NCBI RefSeq assembly: GCF_965227725.1
Contig: NZ_CBDDGH010000005.1
Location: forward strand, 620,001-684,000
Direction: 5' to 3'
DNA from: Shimia sp965227725
Lineage (GTDB): Bacteria; Pseudomonadota; Alphaproteobacteria; Rhodobacterales; Rhodobacteraceae
Length of the DNA stretch: 64,000 nt
The notes beneath the pieces are model-generated. The model saw only the letters and a list, made by a program, of their open reading frames with translations, was not told where the DNA came from and ran no database searches. Both the position numbers and the translations under genes were made by a program. The number at the start of each line of letters is the position of its first letter. The stretch's first letter is position 1. Positions 54,190 to 63,373 of the stretch are shown piece by piece.

Positions 54190-55089
54190 TTACTGCGCAC
54201 GATCCTCAGATGTGTCATTTCCAGCGCCACGCCAGCGGTTATGTGTCCACATCCATTGACCGGGATAGGCGCGGATCAGCGCCTCAAGGCTCTCGTTCAG
54301 GGCCTGCGTCATTTCTTCTGCAGTGGTGTGCGGCACCGGAGCCTCGGTCTCAATCACATAGGTGCCGTCGGGCTGGCGAATGCCATAGCAGGGCACAAGG
54401 TCAACTTTGTACTTGAGCGCGAGTTCGGCAGCGGAGGTCGCGGTGCGCGCAGGTTTGCCCATGAAGTCCATCACAGGCGCATCATTTATACGCTGATCCT
54501 GCACAATCCCCAGAAAACCGCCGCTGCGCAGATGCTTGATCATGCCGGACATGCCGCGACGGCCACGCTCAAACACGGGTTTGCCGAAGTCTTCCATCGC
54601 AGCCACATAGTGCGCGTTGAAATAGGGGTTGGACATCTTTTTGTAGAGCCCGCCAACCGGGATGCCCTGCGCCAGAAGGGCGGCGCGGACGGCGAGGTAG
54701 TTGCCAAAATGGCCGGTGACCAGCATGGCGCCTTTGCCCTCTTCTTTTGCCGCTTTCAGAGCGGCAAGGCCGGGGCCTTTGATCGGATAGCTGGCCACAC
54801 GCGCAGAGAATTCCTCGGCGGAATACATCTCCATCAGCATCCGCCCCATGGTTTCAGGTACCTCGCGCACAATGGCTTCGCGCGCTTCCGTTGACAGCTC
54901 CGGCATCACCAGGGCGAGATTTTCGCGGATGCGGCGACGGTTGCCTGTGAGGGGCGCGATCACTTTGGTCATGATCTGACCACAGGTATTGATGCGCGTT
55001 TCATAGGGCAGACTGCGCATCGCAGACAAAAAGCTGCGGATGGCCGTATCAGTCAGCCAATGGCCAAAGGAGCGGGAGAAAAGCGGCAT
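54190..55089 (-). CDS. Lipid A/lysophospholipid acyltransferase, LpxL/HtrB family
   Basis: The 299-residue member of the LpxL/HtrB family would acylate a lipid A precursor or related lipid at the inner membrane. The active-site block is TGHFGNYLAV, where H127 is present but the acid of the HX4(D/E) motif is Leu (L132). VQDQRIN is intact. A TTG at 55104 is an alternative start. It lies beside the nonulosonate genes, on the opposite strand. Confidence 0.83.
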   Translation of the reverse strand: MPLFSRSFGHWLTDTAIRSFLSAMRSLPYETRINTCGQIMTKVIAPLTGNRRRIRENLALVMPELSTEAREAIVREVPETMGRMLMEMYSAEEFSARVASYPIKGPGLAALKAAKEEGKGAMLVTGHFGNYLAVRAALLAQGIPVGGLYKKMSNPYFNAHYVAAMEDFGKPVFERGRRGMSGMIKHLRSGGFLGIVQDQRINDAPVMDFMGKPARTATSAAELALKYKVDLVPCYGIRQPDGTYVIETEAPVPHTTAEEMTQALNESLEALIRAYPGQWMWTHNRWRGAGNDTSEDRAQ

Positions 55090-55309
55090 GGGTGGTGTGA
55101 TCAATCATTCTGCGCCAACAAGATAGCCGATACATATGGTTTGCGGATTTTCCGCGCAAGCCGTTTGCCAGTTTGGCGTTGCGTGGTTTTGGGGGCTTGC
55201 GTAACAAGATCACAGCGGGGCGGCGCGTCGTTTCGCGCTGGACGGGCGCGGCGCGCTTGCGATACTGGCAGGCAAGACGCTGAGAGCCCGCAACACAGGA
55301 GAGCCATTT

Positions 55310-56014
55310 ATGATCCTTGGTCACATCGGAGCGCGCAAAGGCTCCAAAGGGGTGGTTCGCAAGAACTTCAAAGACTTATGCGGCAAGCCGATGATTGACT
55401 GGTCGCTGGATCAGTTGTTTGCCCACCCGATGGTGGATGCGGTTGTGGTCTCTACAGATGATGAAGAGATGTATGAACATGCGGTGGCCAAAGGGGCTTT
55501 GCCAATTGGGCTGCGGCCTGCACATCTGGCGACAGATGAAGCGCCTAAATGGGGTGTTTGGCAACATGCGATGGAAGCTGGTGAGGTGGCAGCGGGCAAA
55601 GCAGCCACAGCCTTTCTGGATCTGGATTGCACCTCGCCCTTGCGCCTGCCCGAAGACATCACGGGTGCGCTGGAGCTTTACCAGAAAGAGCAGCCGGACA
55701 TGGTGATGAGCGTCTGTGAGGCGCGCAAAAATCCTTATTTCAACCTTGTGGAGCCGGATGAAACCGGCGCGCTGCATGTGAGCAAGCCATTGCCCGGTGG
55801 GGTCTGGGCGCGTCAGGCGGCGCCGACCGTCTATGAGCACGCGGCTTCCACCTATGTGGTTGCACCCAAGTATTTGCGCGAGGCGCAGACCATTTATGAG
55901 GGGCGGGTGATCCCGTTTGAGATGCCGCCAGAGCGCTGTATCGACATCGATTCCCCTTTTGATTTCAAATTGGTAGAGCTTCTTCTTCAAGAACAGCTCG
56001 ACAGCAAAGGCTGA
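55310..56014 (+). CDS. CMP-nonulosonate (acylneuraminate) cytidylyltransferase
   Basis: The 234-residue NeuA-type enzyme attaches CMP to a nine-carbon keto-sugar acid. The GARKGSKGVVRKN nucleotide motif is at residues 7-19, with CTSPLR and DIDSPFDF further on. Sialic, legionaminic and pseudaminic acid versions are not separable here. ATG 55310 has CAGGAGAG upstream. It leads a three-gene operon. Confidence 0.9.
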   Translation: MILGHIGARKGSKGVVRKNFKDLCGKPMIDWSLDQLFAHPMVDAVVVSTDDEEMYEHAVAKGALPIGLRPAHLATDEAPKWGVWQHAMEAGEVAAGKAATAFLDLDCTSPLRLPEDITGALELYQKEQPDMVMSVCEARKNPYFNLVEPDETGALHVSKPLPGGVWARQAAPTVYEHAASTYVVAPKYLREAQTIYEGRVIPFEMPPERCIDIDSPFDFKLVELLLQEQLDSKG

Positions 56015-56027
56015 AGGAGGCCGCAAG

Positions 56028-56819
56028 ATGGACAAACAGTTGGACGGACGCACGGTATTTATCACGGGCTCTGGCGGCGTCTTGGGCTCCACCTATGTGC
56101 GCCGCATGTTGGAGGTGGGTGCAAAGGTTGTAGCCACGGATCTGCCCGGCGCGCGCGCGTATGCCCTCAAAGAGGCGCATGGCGACAATCCGAACTTTGG
56201 CTATTACGACCTGAACGTCGGTGTCGAGGAAGAAGTGGTCGAGATATTCAAGCGGGTGATGGCAGATGGCTGGCAGCCCAATGTGGTGCTCAACAACGCG
56301 GCCATCACCGGCGAGATGCTGATGGGCGCGGGCAAGCCGTTTCCGGATTTTGCCGACACCAGCGTGGAAGATTTTGAGCGCACCATGCGTACCAATCTCA
56401 CCGGTGCTTTCATGATTGCGCGCCAGATGGATCGCGACATCGTGGGCAAATACCCAAGCGCGCTGATCAATGTGGCGTCGATGTATGCGCTTAACGGCGC
56501 GCATCATCCGATTTATGACGGCATGCCGTTCAAGAATTTCTCCGCTTACGGGGTCTCCAAGGCGGGCATCCATGGCATGACTGTCTGGCTCGCAGGCTAT
56601 TGGGCCAAGCGCGACGCCACCGTGAACACCATTGCGCCAGGCGCGGTGTTCAATGGCCATTCCGAGGAGTTCCAGAAACGTGTGGGCGCGCTGATCATGC
56701 AGGACCGTATGGCGCAGCCGGATGAAATCGCGGATGTGATGCTCTTCCTTGCCAGCAAACACGCCGGCCATATGACCGGTCAGATGGTCAATGTGGATGG
56801 GGGCTTCTCCGCGTGGTGA
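56028..56819 (+). CDS. SDR-family oxidoreductase of the nonulosonate locus
   Basis: The 263-residue short-chain dehydrogenase has a TGSGGVLG cofactor loop (residues 13-20), LNNAAI, and the catalytic YGVSK (Y174, K178). It follows the CMP-transferase by 13 bases with GAAGGAGG. SDR genes of the PtmA type accompany legionaminic-type clusters, so a role in sugar precursor synthesis is likely but inferred. Its stop overlaps the next gene (GTGA). Confidence 0.88.
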   Translation: MDKQLDGRTVFITGSGGVLGSTYVRRMLEVGAKVVATDLPGARAYALKEAHGDNPNFGYYDLNVGVEEEVVEIFKRVMADGWQPNVVLNNAAITGEMLMGAGKPFPDFADTSVEDFERTMRTNLTGAFMIARQMDRDIVGKYPSALINVASMYALNGAHHPIYDGMPFKNFSAYGVSKAGIHGMTVWLAGYWAKRDATVNTIAPGAVFNGHSEEFQKRVGALIMQDRMAQPDEIADVMLFLASKHAGHMTGQMVNVDGGFSAW

Positions 56820-57748
56820 TTGCGGTCATCGGTGCAGGCTCGATTGGCAAACGCCACGCCGCCAATCTGGCAGCCTTGGGTGAGGCTGTTGAGCTTATTG
56901 GCTGGCGCGGGTTTGACCGCGCCGCCTTTGAGGCGCGGCAGGATATCGAGGCGGTGGTGATTGCCACCTCCACGCCAATCCGTCTGGACCTGATCGAGAT
57001 GTGTGCCGCGCACAACTGGCCGTTTTATGCGGAAAAACCGCTGGCCTGGCGGGTGGCGCAGGTGGAGGCCATCCATGCGGCTGCGACCCCAGTGGCGGCG
57101 CGCTCCATGGTTGGGTTCATGATGCGCTATCATCCGGCGGTGCGGGCACTGGCCGCGCTGGATCTGAGTCAGACCTACGGGTTTTCATTCGAGATCGGCC
57201 ATGACGTACGCCAGTGGCGAGAGAACTGGTCTTTTGCCGGGAGCTATGCCGCAGAGCCGGAGGGCGGCGGTGTCTTGATGGATCTGTGTCACGAAATGGA
57301 TCTGGCGCTGGCGGTGATGGGCCCACTAGAGATTTCTGATGTGCGCGCTTTGGCACATAAAGACTTCCCGCAGATTGATTTTGCCACCCGAGTGGATGTT
57401 GTCACGGCCGCGGGGGCGGTGGGCACCATTTCGATGGATTATGTCTCACCCGTGTCGCTGCGCAAGGCAGCGCTGCGCGGGCGTGACCGCGTGGTCGATC
57501 TTGATTTTCTCGCGCCGAGTCTGTCTGAGGATATGGGGCAGGGCATGAAGACCACGCCCTATGTGTTTGAACGCAATGACATGTTCATGGATATGATGCG
57601 TGATTTTCTGGCGCTTGTGCGGGGTCAGGACACATCCGGTAACCCGCTGATGCCTCGGTTTGACACCATGCGTGACAGCAGTCTGTTGATTGCGCACGCC
57701 TGGGAGGCGCGGCGTTTCACAGGCAAGGTCGACATGGATATGTCCTGA
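56813..57748 (+). CDS. Gfo/Idh/MocA-family oxidoreductase
   Basis: The 311-residue NAD(P)-dependent sugar oxidoreductase has a VIGAGSIGKRHAANL Rossmann loop at the N terminus and an EKPLAW catalytic lysine block. The GGGVLMDLCHEMDLAL segment carries the usual His. The start is GTG 56813 or GTG 56816, overlapping the SDR stop. It is last in the neuA-SDR-Gfo operon, ended by the terminator at 57755. Confidence 0.88.
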   Translation: MVIAVIGAGSIGKRHAANLAALGEAVELIGWRGFDRAAFEARQDIEAVVIATSTPIRLDLIEMCAAHNWPFYAEKPLAWRVAQVEAIHAAATPVAARSMVGFMMRYHPAVRALAALDLSQTYGFSFEIGHDVRQWRENWSFAGSYAAEPEGGGVLMDLCHEMDLALAVMGPLEISDVRALAHKDFPQIDFATRVDVVTAAGAVGTISMDYVSPVSLRKAALRGRDRVVDLDFLAPSLSEDMGQGMKTTPYVFERNDMFMDMMRDFLALVRGQDTSGNPLMPRFDTMRDSSLLIAHAWEARRFTGKVDMDMS

Positions 57749-57754
57749 AACATC

Positions 57755-57787
57755 AAGCCTTTCAGGCGTTGTCCTGAAAGGCTTTTT
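57755..57787 (+). terminator. Terminator shared with the end of the neuC-like gene
   Basis: A perfect 12-bp stem AAGCCTTTCAGG/CCTGAAAGGCTT around CGTTGT is followed by TTT on the plus strand. Most of it lies inside the last codons of the convergent neuC-like gene. Confidence 0.85.
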
Positions 57788-58883
57788 GCAGGACCTGGGT
57801 CCAGAAGGTTTCGCTGTTGAGCAGATCCACAAAGCGGTCTGCGGAATGGCCTTCGCCAAAGCCAGTGTGCGGTGCGTGCGGCTTACCCCATTGGCTGGAC
57901 AGGAAATCACGGATTGCCGCGCGATCAGAGGCGGCGCAGGACACTACAGAGCTGGCTTGCGCGCGATTGGTCTGACGGGTGCCGACATCCAGTGACGGCA
58001 GGCCGAGGAAGGGCGCTTCGCGCACACCTGCGGAGGAGTTGCCAATCATACAGGCGGCATTTTTCATCAGCTCTGAGAAATGATTGAACCGCATCGACGG
58101 GTATTGGCGGAAGCGGTCTTTGGGCAGCGCGTCGAGCACTTTGAAGATATCTTCGGAACCGGGATCATTGTTGGGCGCAATCACAATGAAGTTTTTGCCC
58201 GATGCGTTCAATTCATCAAACAGGTCCTTCGCCTGCGCGCCCATGGTGGATTGCTCGGAGGTCACCGGATGGAAAGTCACAAGCCCAAAATTGGCAAACG
58301 GTATGTCATAGTGTGCCTTGACCTGATCCAGCGTCACACCCGACGGTCCCGCGTGGAAATCAAGCTCTGGGGAGCCGATCACATGGATTGCACCTTCAGG
58401 CTCTCCCATGGCCATGACCCGTTTTTTTGCGGCGTCCGAGCTGACAAAATGGTGGCTGGAGAGCTTTGTGTTGCAGTGGCGATAGATCTCATCAATCGTA
58501 CCGGAGACCTCGCCGCCCTCGATATGGGCGCAGGGGATATAGTTGGTTGCCGCCACAAGCGCGCCTGCAAGTGCCTCGATGCGGTCGCCATGTACGACCA
58601 CCAAATCCGGTTTGGTCTCGGTGATATAGTCTGAAAACCCCACCACGGTTTTGGCCAGAATGATGTCTTGGGAGTCGCCGGGACGCTGGTTGAGGAATTC
58701 GTGTTTGGTGACACCGGGCATGCGGTGCACTTCGATTTTGGTCAGCCCGTAGCGCGCCAGCATATGCATGCCGGTGATGAAAAAAGTCACGTCAAAGCCC
58801 GCATCCCGCGCCGCAACGGCGAGCGGTTCCAGCTTGCCAAAATCCGCGCGGGTGCCGGTGAGGAAGAGGAGGGAGCGGGTCAT
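57762..58883 (-). CDS. UDP-N-acetylhexosamine 2-epimerase (hydrolysing), NeuC/LegG-like
   Basis: The 373-residue enzyme of the GT-B epimerase fold makes an N-acyl mannosamine-type sugar for NeuB. GTRADFGKL at the N terminus, HGDRIEALAGA, HIEGGEVSGTIDE, GSPELD and NSSAGVREAP are typical. ATG 58883 has GAGGTGA upstream. It is the third gene of the neuB-rgpF-neuC operon, 22 bases after the RgpF-like gene. Confidence 0.9.
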   Translation of the reverse strand: MTRSLLFLTGTRADFGKLEPLAVAARDAGFDVTFFITGMHMLARYGLTKIEVHRMPGVTKHEFLNQRPGDSQDIILAKTVVGFSDYITETKPDLVVVHGDRIEALAGALVAATNYIPCAHIEGGEVSGTIDEIYRHCNTKLSSHHFVSSDAAKKRVMAMGEPEGAIHVIGSPELDFHAGPSGVTLDQVKAHYDIPFANFGLVTFHPVTSEQSTMGAQAKDLFDELNASGKNFIVIAPNNDPGSEDIFKVLDALPKDRFRQYPSMRFNHFSELMKNAACMIGNSSAGVREAPFLGLPSLDVGTRQTNRAQASSVVSCAASDRAAIRDFLSSQWGKPHAPHTGFGEGHSADRFVDLLNSETFWTQVLQKAFQDNA

Positions 58884-58905
58884 GAAAAAGTCACCTCAAG
58901 CATTC

Positions 58906-59988
58906 TTACTGCGCATCTTTGGCCACCTTGCGGCGCAGCTCGTCAAGCACGACATCTGGGGGCGCTGGAAGGTCGTTTGCGTCGATTGCTCTCAAATATG
59001 CAGCACGCCAAAACTGTGCGACCCGGTCATTTGACTTTTTGATAATCGGGTAGTCAAACAGGCGCACCATGGCAAATGGATACGCACTGTAAGGCTGTTC
59101 GCGCGGGATCGTGTTTTGAATGTGCTGAACAACTTCTTCGCGCCAATTGGGAGCGGTTTGATTGTTCAACAGGGTCTTACTTTGCAGCTCCGTTTCCCCA
59201 TAGTTGTTCGCCGCATAGCGCAGAGTTTTCTCCAAAAACGCGTCGCTCTGCTCAGCTAGAGCGCTCCGAAAAGAACTGTAAGGAAATGCCGGTTGCAGCT
59301 TTAAGCCAGCTTGCGCCATGGCTTCGGAAAACCCACGCTCGCCTCGGCGGATGACCTTGTATTTGTTCGATGTGAGTTTCAAAGAACGCCAAAACGCCTT
59401 CCACGCGTCAGATGCGAGCGTTGCTTTTGGCACCGAATAAAAATAGCTCTCCAAGAAACGAGTTTCTCCCCGCTCTCGTAGAATGGTGCCTCCGACGCCT
59501 GTTTTTATGGACAAAGCGAATTCGAGCAAATCATCAGAGGCTACCGTAGGAAACCAAATACTGTCGTTCATGATGAGCAGGTGCTCGGGATCGATATCCC
59601 AATGCTCCAACATCTTAATTGCGTCACGATATCCGCCAAAGTCGTACCCGAAATTCGGACGTTCCATGGCCCGCCATACAACGGGGTGAAGCCGTTCTTG
59701 GTCCGCTGGGCTCAGTGAATGATTTGCAACGACAAAGGGTGCAAAGCCATTGGCCACCAGATAGCGCAACGTCTCAAGCGTGCTCGCAGCCAAACCGGAT
59801 GGCTGGAAGACAAGCAAAACCGCAATTTTTTCGGCCATCGCGACGTCACCGTCATAGGTGGGGAAGCCGCGGCTTAGCGCCTCATCGTGGCGCTTGCGCA
59901 AAATAGGCTCGTAGAGCGCTTCGGGGATCGCCTTGAGCTGTTGGCCAAGGCGGGAGATCTCACGCTTGATTTTCCAATCGGGTATCAT
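58906..59988 (-). CDS. Rhamnan synthesis RgpF-like protein
   Basis: The 360-residue protein has the RPNFGYDFGGYRDAI and LLIMNDSIWFP blocks of the RgpF family, known from surface polysaccharide loci where members act as glycosyltransferases or polymer-related proteins. There is no signal or membrane helix. Its ATG overlaps the neuB-like stop (ATGA). Codon choice looks less GC-biased than in flanking genes, a hint of separate origin. A role as the transferase using the CMP-sugar is possible but not shown. Confidence 0.75.
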   Translation of the reverse strand: MIPDWKIKREISRLGQQLKAIPEALYEPILRKRHDEALSRGFPTYDGDVAMAEKIAVLLVFQPSGLAASTLETLRYLVANGFAPFVVANHSLSPADQERLHPVVWRAMERPNFGYDFGGYRDAIKMLEHWDIDPEHLLIMNDSIWFPTVASDDLLEFALSIKTGVGGTILRERGETRFLESYFYSVPKATLASDAWKAFWRSLKLTSNKYKVIRRGERGFSEAMAQAGLKLQPAFPYSSFRSALAEQSDAFLEKTLRYAANNYGETELQSKTLLNNQTAPNWREEVVQHIQNTIPREQPYSAYPFAMVRLFDYPIIKKSNDRVAQFWRAAYLRAIDANDLPAPPDVVLDELRRKVAKDAQ

Positions 59989-61016
59989 CCCTCCAGATCT
60001 TCCCACTTCAGCTGGGTGTTGCGGGTAACCGCGCGTGTCAGGGTTTTACCAACGACTTTGTCAAAGTCGTAGCCTGGAATTTCGCCGGAGCCCGGGCGGC
60101 GGGCCCAGATGTCTTGCTCGGTGATCACATGGCCTGCGGGCAGGTCTTTGTCGGCCACTACAGAGGCGCGGGCGAAGGCATAGACAGGTTCTTCGGCTTC
60201 GGTGCGTTGTTTGGGGTTGTTGGCCGCGATCCAGATCTCGCGGGAGCGTTCGATCAAAAAGCGCAGCTCGGATGGGTCCATCGAGTTGATGATATCGGGG
60301 CCCTGACGGTAGCGGGTGTCGGTATAATGACGCTCCAGAATGCAGGCGCCAAGCGCCACAGAGGCCAGAGCCATTTCCGGGCCGATGGAGTGGTCAGAGA
60401 AGCCCACAACCGCGTTTGGGAAGGCTTCTTTCAGATCGGTCACGCCGCGCAAAGAAACGATTTCAGGCGGGGACGGGTAGAGGTTGGTGCATTCCAGCAG
60501 AGCGTATTCGACGCCGGCTTCTTCGAGAATGGCGACAGAGCGCTGCATTGTTTCGATGGTCTGCATGCCGGTGGACATGATGACCGGTTTGCCAAAGGAC
60601 GCGATGTGGCGGATCAGGGGCAGGTTGTCGGCCTCACCGGAGCCGATTTTGAAAGCGGGCACATCTGCCTCTGCCAGAAAATCAGCGGCTTTGCGCGAGA
60701 ACGGCGTTGAGATGAAGATCATGCCCAACTCTTCGGTGTAGCGCATCAGCTCCAGTTCTTCCTCGCCGGACAGCGCGCATTGCTCCATCACTTCCCAGAT
60801 CGAGACATCGGCGTTGGGCGGGAAAATCTGCTTGGCCTCTTCGGTCATTTCATCATCCACAAAATGGGTCTGATGTTTGACCATTTCACAGCCGGACAGG
60901 GCGGCAAGGCGCACCATCTCTTTGGCCACGGCAAGATCGCCGCCGTGATTGATGCCAATCTCTGCGATCACGAGGGGCGGGTGATTGGGGCCAATGTCAC
61001 GGTTTCCAATACGCAT
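59985..61016 (-). CDS. Nonulosonate synthase NeuB-like (sialic/legionaminic/pseudaminic acid synthase)
   Basis: The 343-residue TIM-barrel enzyme condenses phosphoenolpyruvate with an N-acyl hexosamine to a nine-carbon acid. IAEIGINHGGD, KHQTH, FKIGSGEA, STGM and GFSDHSIG blocks are present. The C-terminal SAF/antifreeze-like domain begins near residue 285 (ARASVVADKDLPAG). ATG 61016 follows AAAGGAAG. It is first in its operon. Confidence 0.92.
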   Translation of the reverse strand: MRIGNRDIGPNHPPLVIAEIGINHGGDLAVAKEMVRLAALSGCEMVKHQTHFVDDEMTEEAKQIFPPNADVSIWEVMEQCALSGEEELELMRYTEELGMIFISTPFSRKAADFLAEADVPAFKIGSGEADNLPLIRHIASFGKPVIMSTGMQTIETMQRSVAILEEAGVEYALLECTNLYPSPPEIVSLRGVTDLKEAFPNAVVGFSDHSIGPEMALASVALGACILERHYTDTRYRQGPDIINSMDPSELRFLIERSREIWIAANNPKQRTEAEEPVYAFARASVVADKDLPAGHVITEQDIWARRPGSGEIPGYDFDKVVGKTLTRAVTRNTQLKWEDLEG

Positions 61017-61114
61017 AACGCTTCCTTTTATTTGTCTTTTCCGTCGCAGAAGGGTGACCTGAGTGCTACCGCCTTCGGTGGCAGGTGTAAAGCTGGGCCG
61101 ACGTTTTCGCGGGC

Positions 61115-62419
61115 TCAGCGCCCGAGGACTAGATCGGCACGCAGCCCGCCAAGCTTTGTGCTCTCGCCAAGGCGCAGGATGCCGCCATGCGCGCGTGCCA
61201 CATCGGCGGCGATCGACAAGCCCAATCCCACCCCCATGCCTTTGTTCTGGTTGCGGCCTGGTTCCAGCCGCGCAAAGGGTTTCAGGGCTTCTTCATAACG
61301 CTCCGGCGCGATGCCGGGGCCGTCGTCTTCCACCCGGATACGGACGTATTTCTCTGTGATCTCGACAGAGACTTCGGCGCGGGTGCCATAGCGGATGGCG
61401 TTGCCGATTAGATTGTCGACGGCGCGGCGGACACTGGCCGGGCGTAGCGGAATTTCGCCAGCCCCGGCCGGTTCATTTAGAGTGACATCTGCGCCGCTGC
61501 GGGTGTAGCTGTTGACGAGATTCTCTACCAGCGCCGTTGGATCGGTGTCTTCGCTTTCGTCGGCATAAACGCCTCGGGCAAAATCAAGAAAGGCATCCAG
61601 CATGCGCTGCATTTCTTCAACGTCTTTCTCCAGCGGTTCGCGGTCTTCGTCCTCCAAGAGCGATAGGCCGAGTTTGAAGCGGGTGAGCGGGGTGCGCAGA
61701 TCATGGCTGACGCCAGACAGCATGAGCGTGCGCTGCTCGATCTGGCGCTCAATCCGGGCACGCATGTCCAAAAAGGCATTGCCTGCAGCGCGCACTTCGA
61801 TGGCACCGCGCGGAGAGTAGGGCAGGGAATGCCCGCGCCCGAAGGCCTCGGCGGCCACCGCCAGCCGCTTGATCGGGCGCAGCTGATTGCGCAGATAGAG
61901 ATAGGCGACAAATGTCAGGAGCGCGCCAAAGACCAGCATGTTCACAAACAGCTGGTGGGAATTGCTGGCCGAAACGCGCTTGCGGTCAAATTCCACCACC
62001 AGAGGGCCTGAAGCTGCGGCCATATTCAGCACCACCTTGCTGTCATCAACCAGCTCAACGGCTTGCACACCCGGCAGCAGCTTCTTGAAATCGCGCGTCA
62101 TAATGATGCCGGAGAAATCATACCAAAGGCGGGTGTCCTCTGTGGCGAGCGCCTCGGGGTGGGACACCGAGATATCAAGCGTTTCCAAGACGGTGGGCAG
62201 CGCGTCCGGGTAGGTGTCGCTCACTTCCATGGCCTCAAGAACCAGCATGACTTCGCGCGATGTGGCAAAGGTCATCTGTTCTGTCACACCTTCGAAATGG
62301 CGGCTGACGAGCACAAAAGACACCACCACCTGCAGCAGCACCACTGGGAGGATCAGGATCAGCGCTGCGCGCCCGTAGAGGCTGCGCGGCATATAGTGTT
62401 TGAGCCAGCGAAAAAACAT
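61115..62419 (-). CDS. EnvZ-like sensor histidine kinase
   Basis: The 434-residue inner-membrane kinase has two helices (about 15-38 and 160-182) flanking a periplasmic domain, then HAMP, a dimerisation helix with H239 in SGVSHDLRTPL, and an ATPase domain (NLIGNAIRYG, DDGPGI, GVGLGLSI). The signal is unknown. No response regulator is in the window on its 3' side. ATG 62419 is 39 bases from the divergent MBL gene; a longer upstream frame runs through that gene and is rejected. Confidence 0.9.
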   Translation of the reverse strand: MFFRWLKHYMPRSLYGRAALILILPVVLLQVVVSFVLVSRHFEGVTEQMTFATSREVMLVLEAMEVSDTYPDALPTVLETLDISVSHPEALATEDTRLWYDFSGIIMTRDFKKLLPGVQAVELVDDSKVVLNMAAASGPLVVEFDRKRVSASNSHQLFVNMLVFGALLTFVAYLYLRNQLRPIKRLAVAAEAFGRGHSLPYSPRGAIEVRAAGNAFLDMRARIERQIEQRTLMLSGVSHDLRTPLTRFKLGLSLLEDEDREPLEKDVEEMQRMLDAFLDFARGVYADESEDTDPTALVENLVNSYTRSGADVTLNEPAGAGEIPLRPASVRRAVDNLIGNAIRYGTRAEVSVEITEKYVRIRVEDDGPGIAPERYEEALKPFARLEPGRNQNKGMGVGLGLSIAADVARAHGGILRLGESTKLGGLRADLVLGR

Positions 62420-62458
62420 GCCTACACCTTGGTCATTGACTATCCCGAGAGGACGACC

Positions 62459-63373
62459 ATGGACCCGCAAATCTTGGCTTTCAACCCTGAACCCGGTGTG
62501 CCCGAGCAATTGGAACCCAATGTGCGCCGGCTGTTGTGCCCCAACCCGTCCCCCATGACCTTTCGCGGTACCAACACTTATCTGATTGGTGAGACAGAGA
62601 TCGCGGTGATCGATCCGGGGCCGCAGAATGCCGAACATCTGCAAGCCATCCTTGCGGCGCTGACACCTGGGCAGAGCATCACCCATATTATCGTCACGCA
62701 CGCACATCTGGATCATTCCCCGCTGGCCAAAGCTTTGTCCGAGGAAACCGGGGCACCGATCTATGCGTATGGGGATGTGGACGCCGGGCGCAGCGCAGTT
62801 ATGCAGGAGCTCGCAGACAGCGGTCTGGCTGGCGGCGGAGAGGGCGTCGATGCGGATTTTATGCCGGACCGGGTGGTCTGTGAGGGCGAAGTGCTACGCG
62901 GGCGTGGCTGGGCGCTTGAGGTGATCCACACGCCCGGACATTTCGGAAATCACATATCGCTGGCAATGGGGGATATCTGTTTCTGCGGAGATCATGTGAT
63001 GGGCTGGGCCAGCTCGCTGGTATCGCCACCTGACGGGGATCTGACAGATTTCATGGCGTCCTGTGAAAAGCTGCGCGCACGCGATTGGCGGGTGTTTCAT
63101 GCGGGCCATGGTGCGCCAATTGATGATCCTGCAGGGCGCCTTGATTGGCTGATGACGCATCGCAAGGGGCGGGAGGCAGAAATCCTGAAAGCTTTGCAAG
63201 ACGGGCCGGCCACCGCTCAAGCGCTTGCTGAGATGATCTACGTGGAAACACCCCCTGCTTTGCTGCCCGCAGCCACGCGCAATGTCTTTGCTCACCTCAT
63301 TGATTTATATGGAAAAAACATAGTCTCTGCGCCAGGTGGATTAAGCGCTGAGGCGGTTTTTGAACCTCTGTAA
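62459..63373 (+). CDS. Metallo-beta-lactamase-fold hydrolase (LACTB2-like)
   Basis: The 304-residue MBL-fold protein has the metal motif THAHLDH (H81, H83, D85, H86), a GHFGNH block and a C-terminal winged-helix-like tail typical of LACTB2-type hydrolases or nucleases. The substrate is not known. ATG 62459 follows GAGAGGA. A long open extension upstream is antisense to the kinase and not used. Confidence 0.88.
   Translation: MDPQILAFNPEPGVPEQLEPNVRRLLCPNPSPMTFRGTNTYLIGETEIAVIDPGPQNAEHLQAILAALTPGQSITHIIVTHAHLDHSPLAKALSEETGAPIYAYGDVDAGRSAVMQELADSGLAGGGEGVDADFMPDRVVCEGEVLRGRGWALEVIHTPGHFGNHISLAMGDICFCGDHVMGWASSLVSPPDGDLTDFMASCEKLRARDWRVFHAGHGAPIDDPAGRLDWLMTHRKGREAEILKALQDGPATAQALAEMIYVETPPALLPAATRNVFAHLIDLYGKNIVSAPGGLSAEAVFEPL

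Noticed and set aside
62063..62458. N-terminal extension of the MBL-fold gene
   Set aside because: It would run antisense through the kinase gene; the ATG at 62459 has a ribosome site and begins at the conserved domain.
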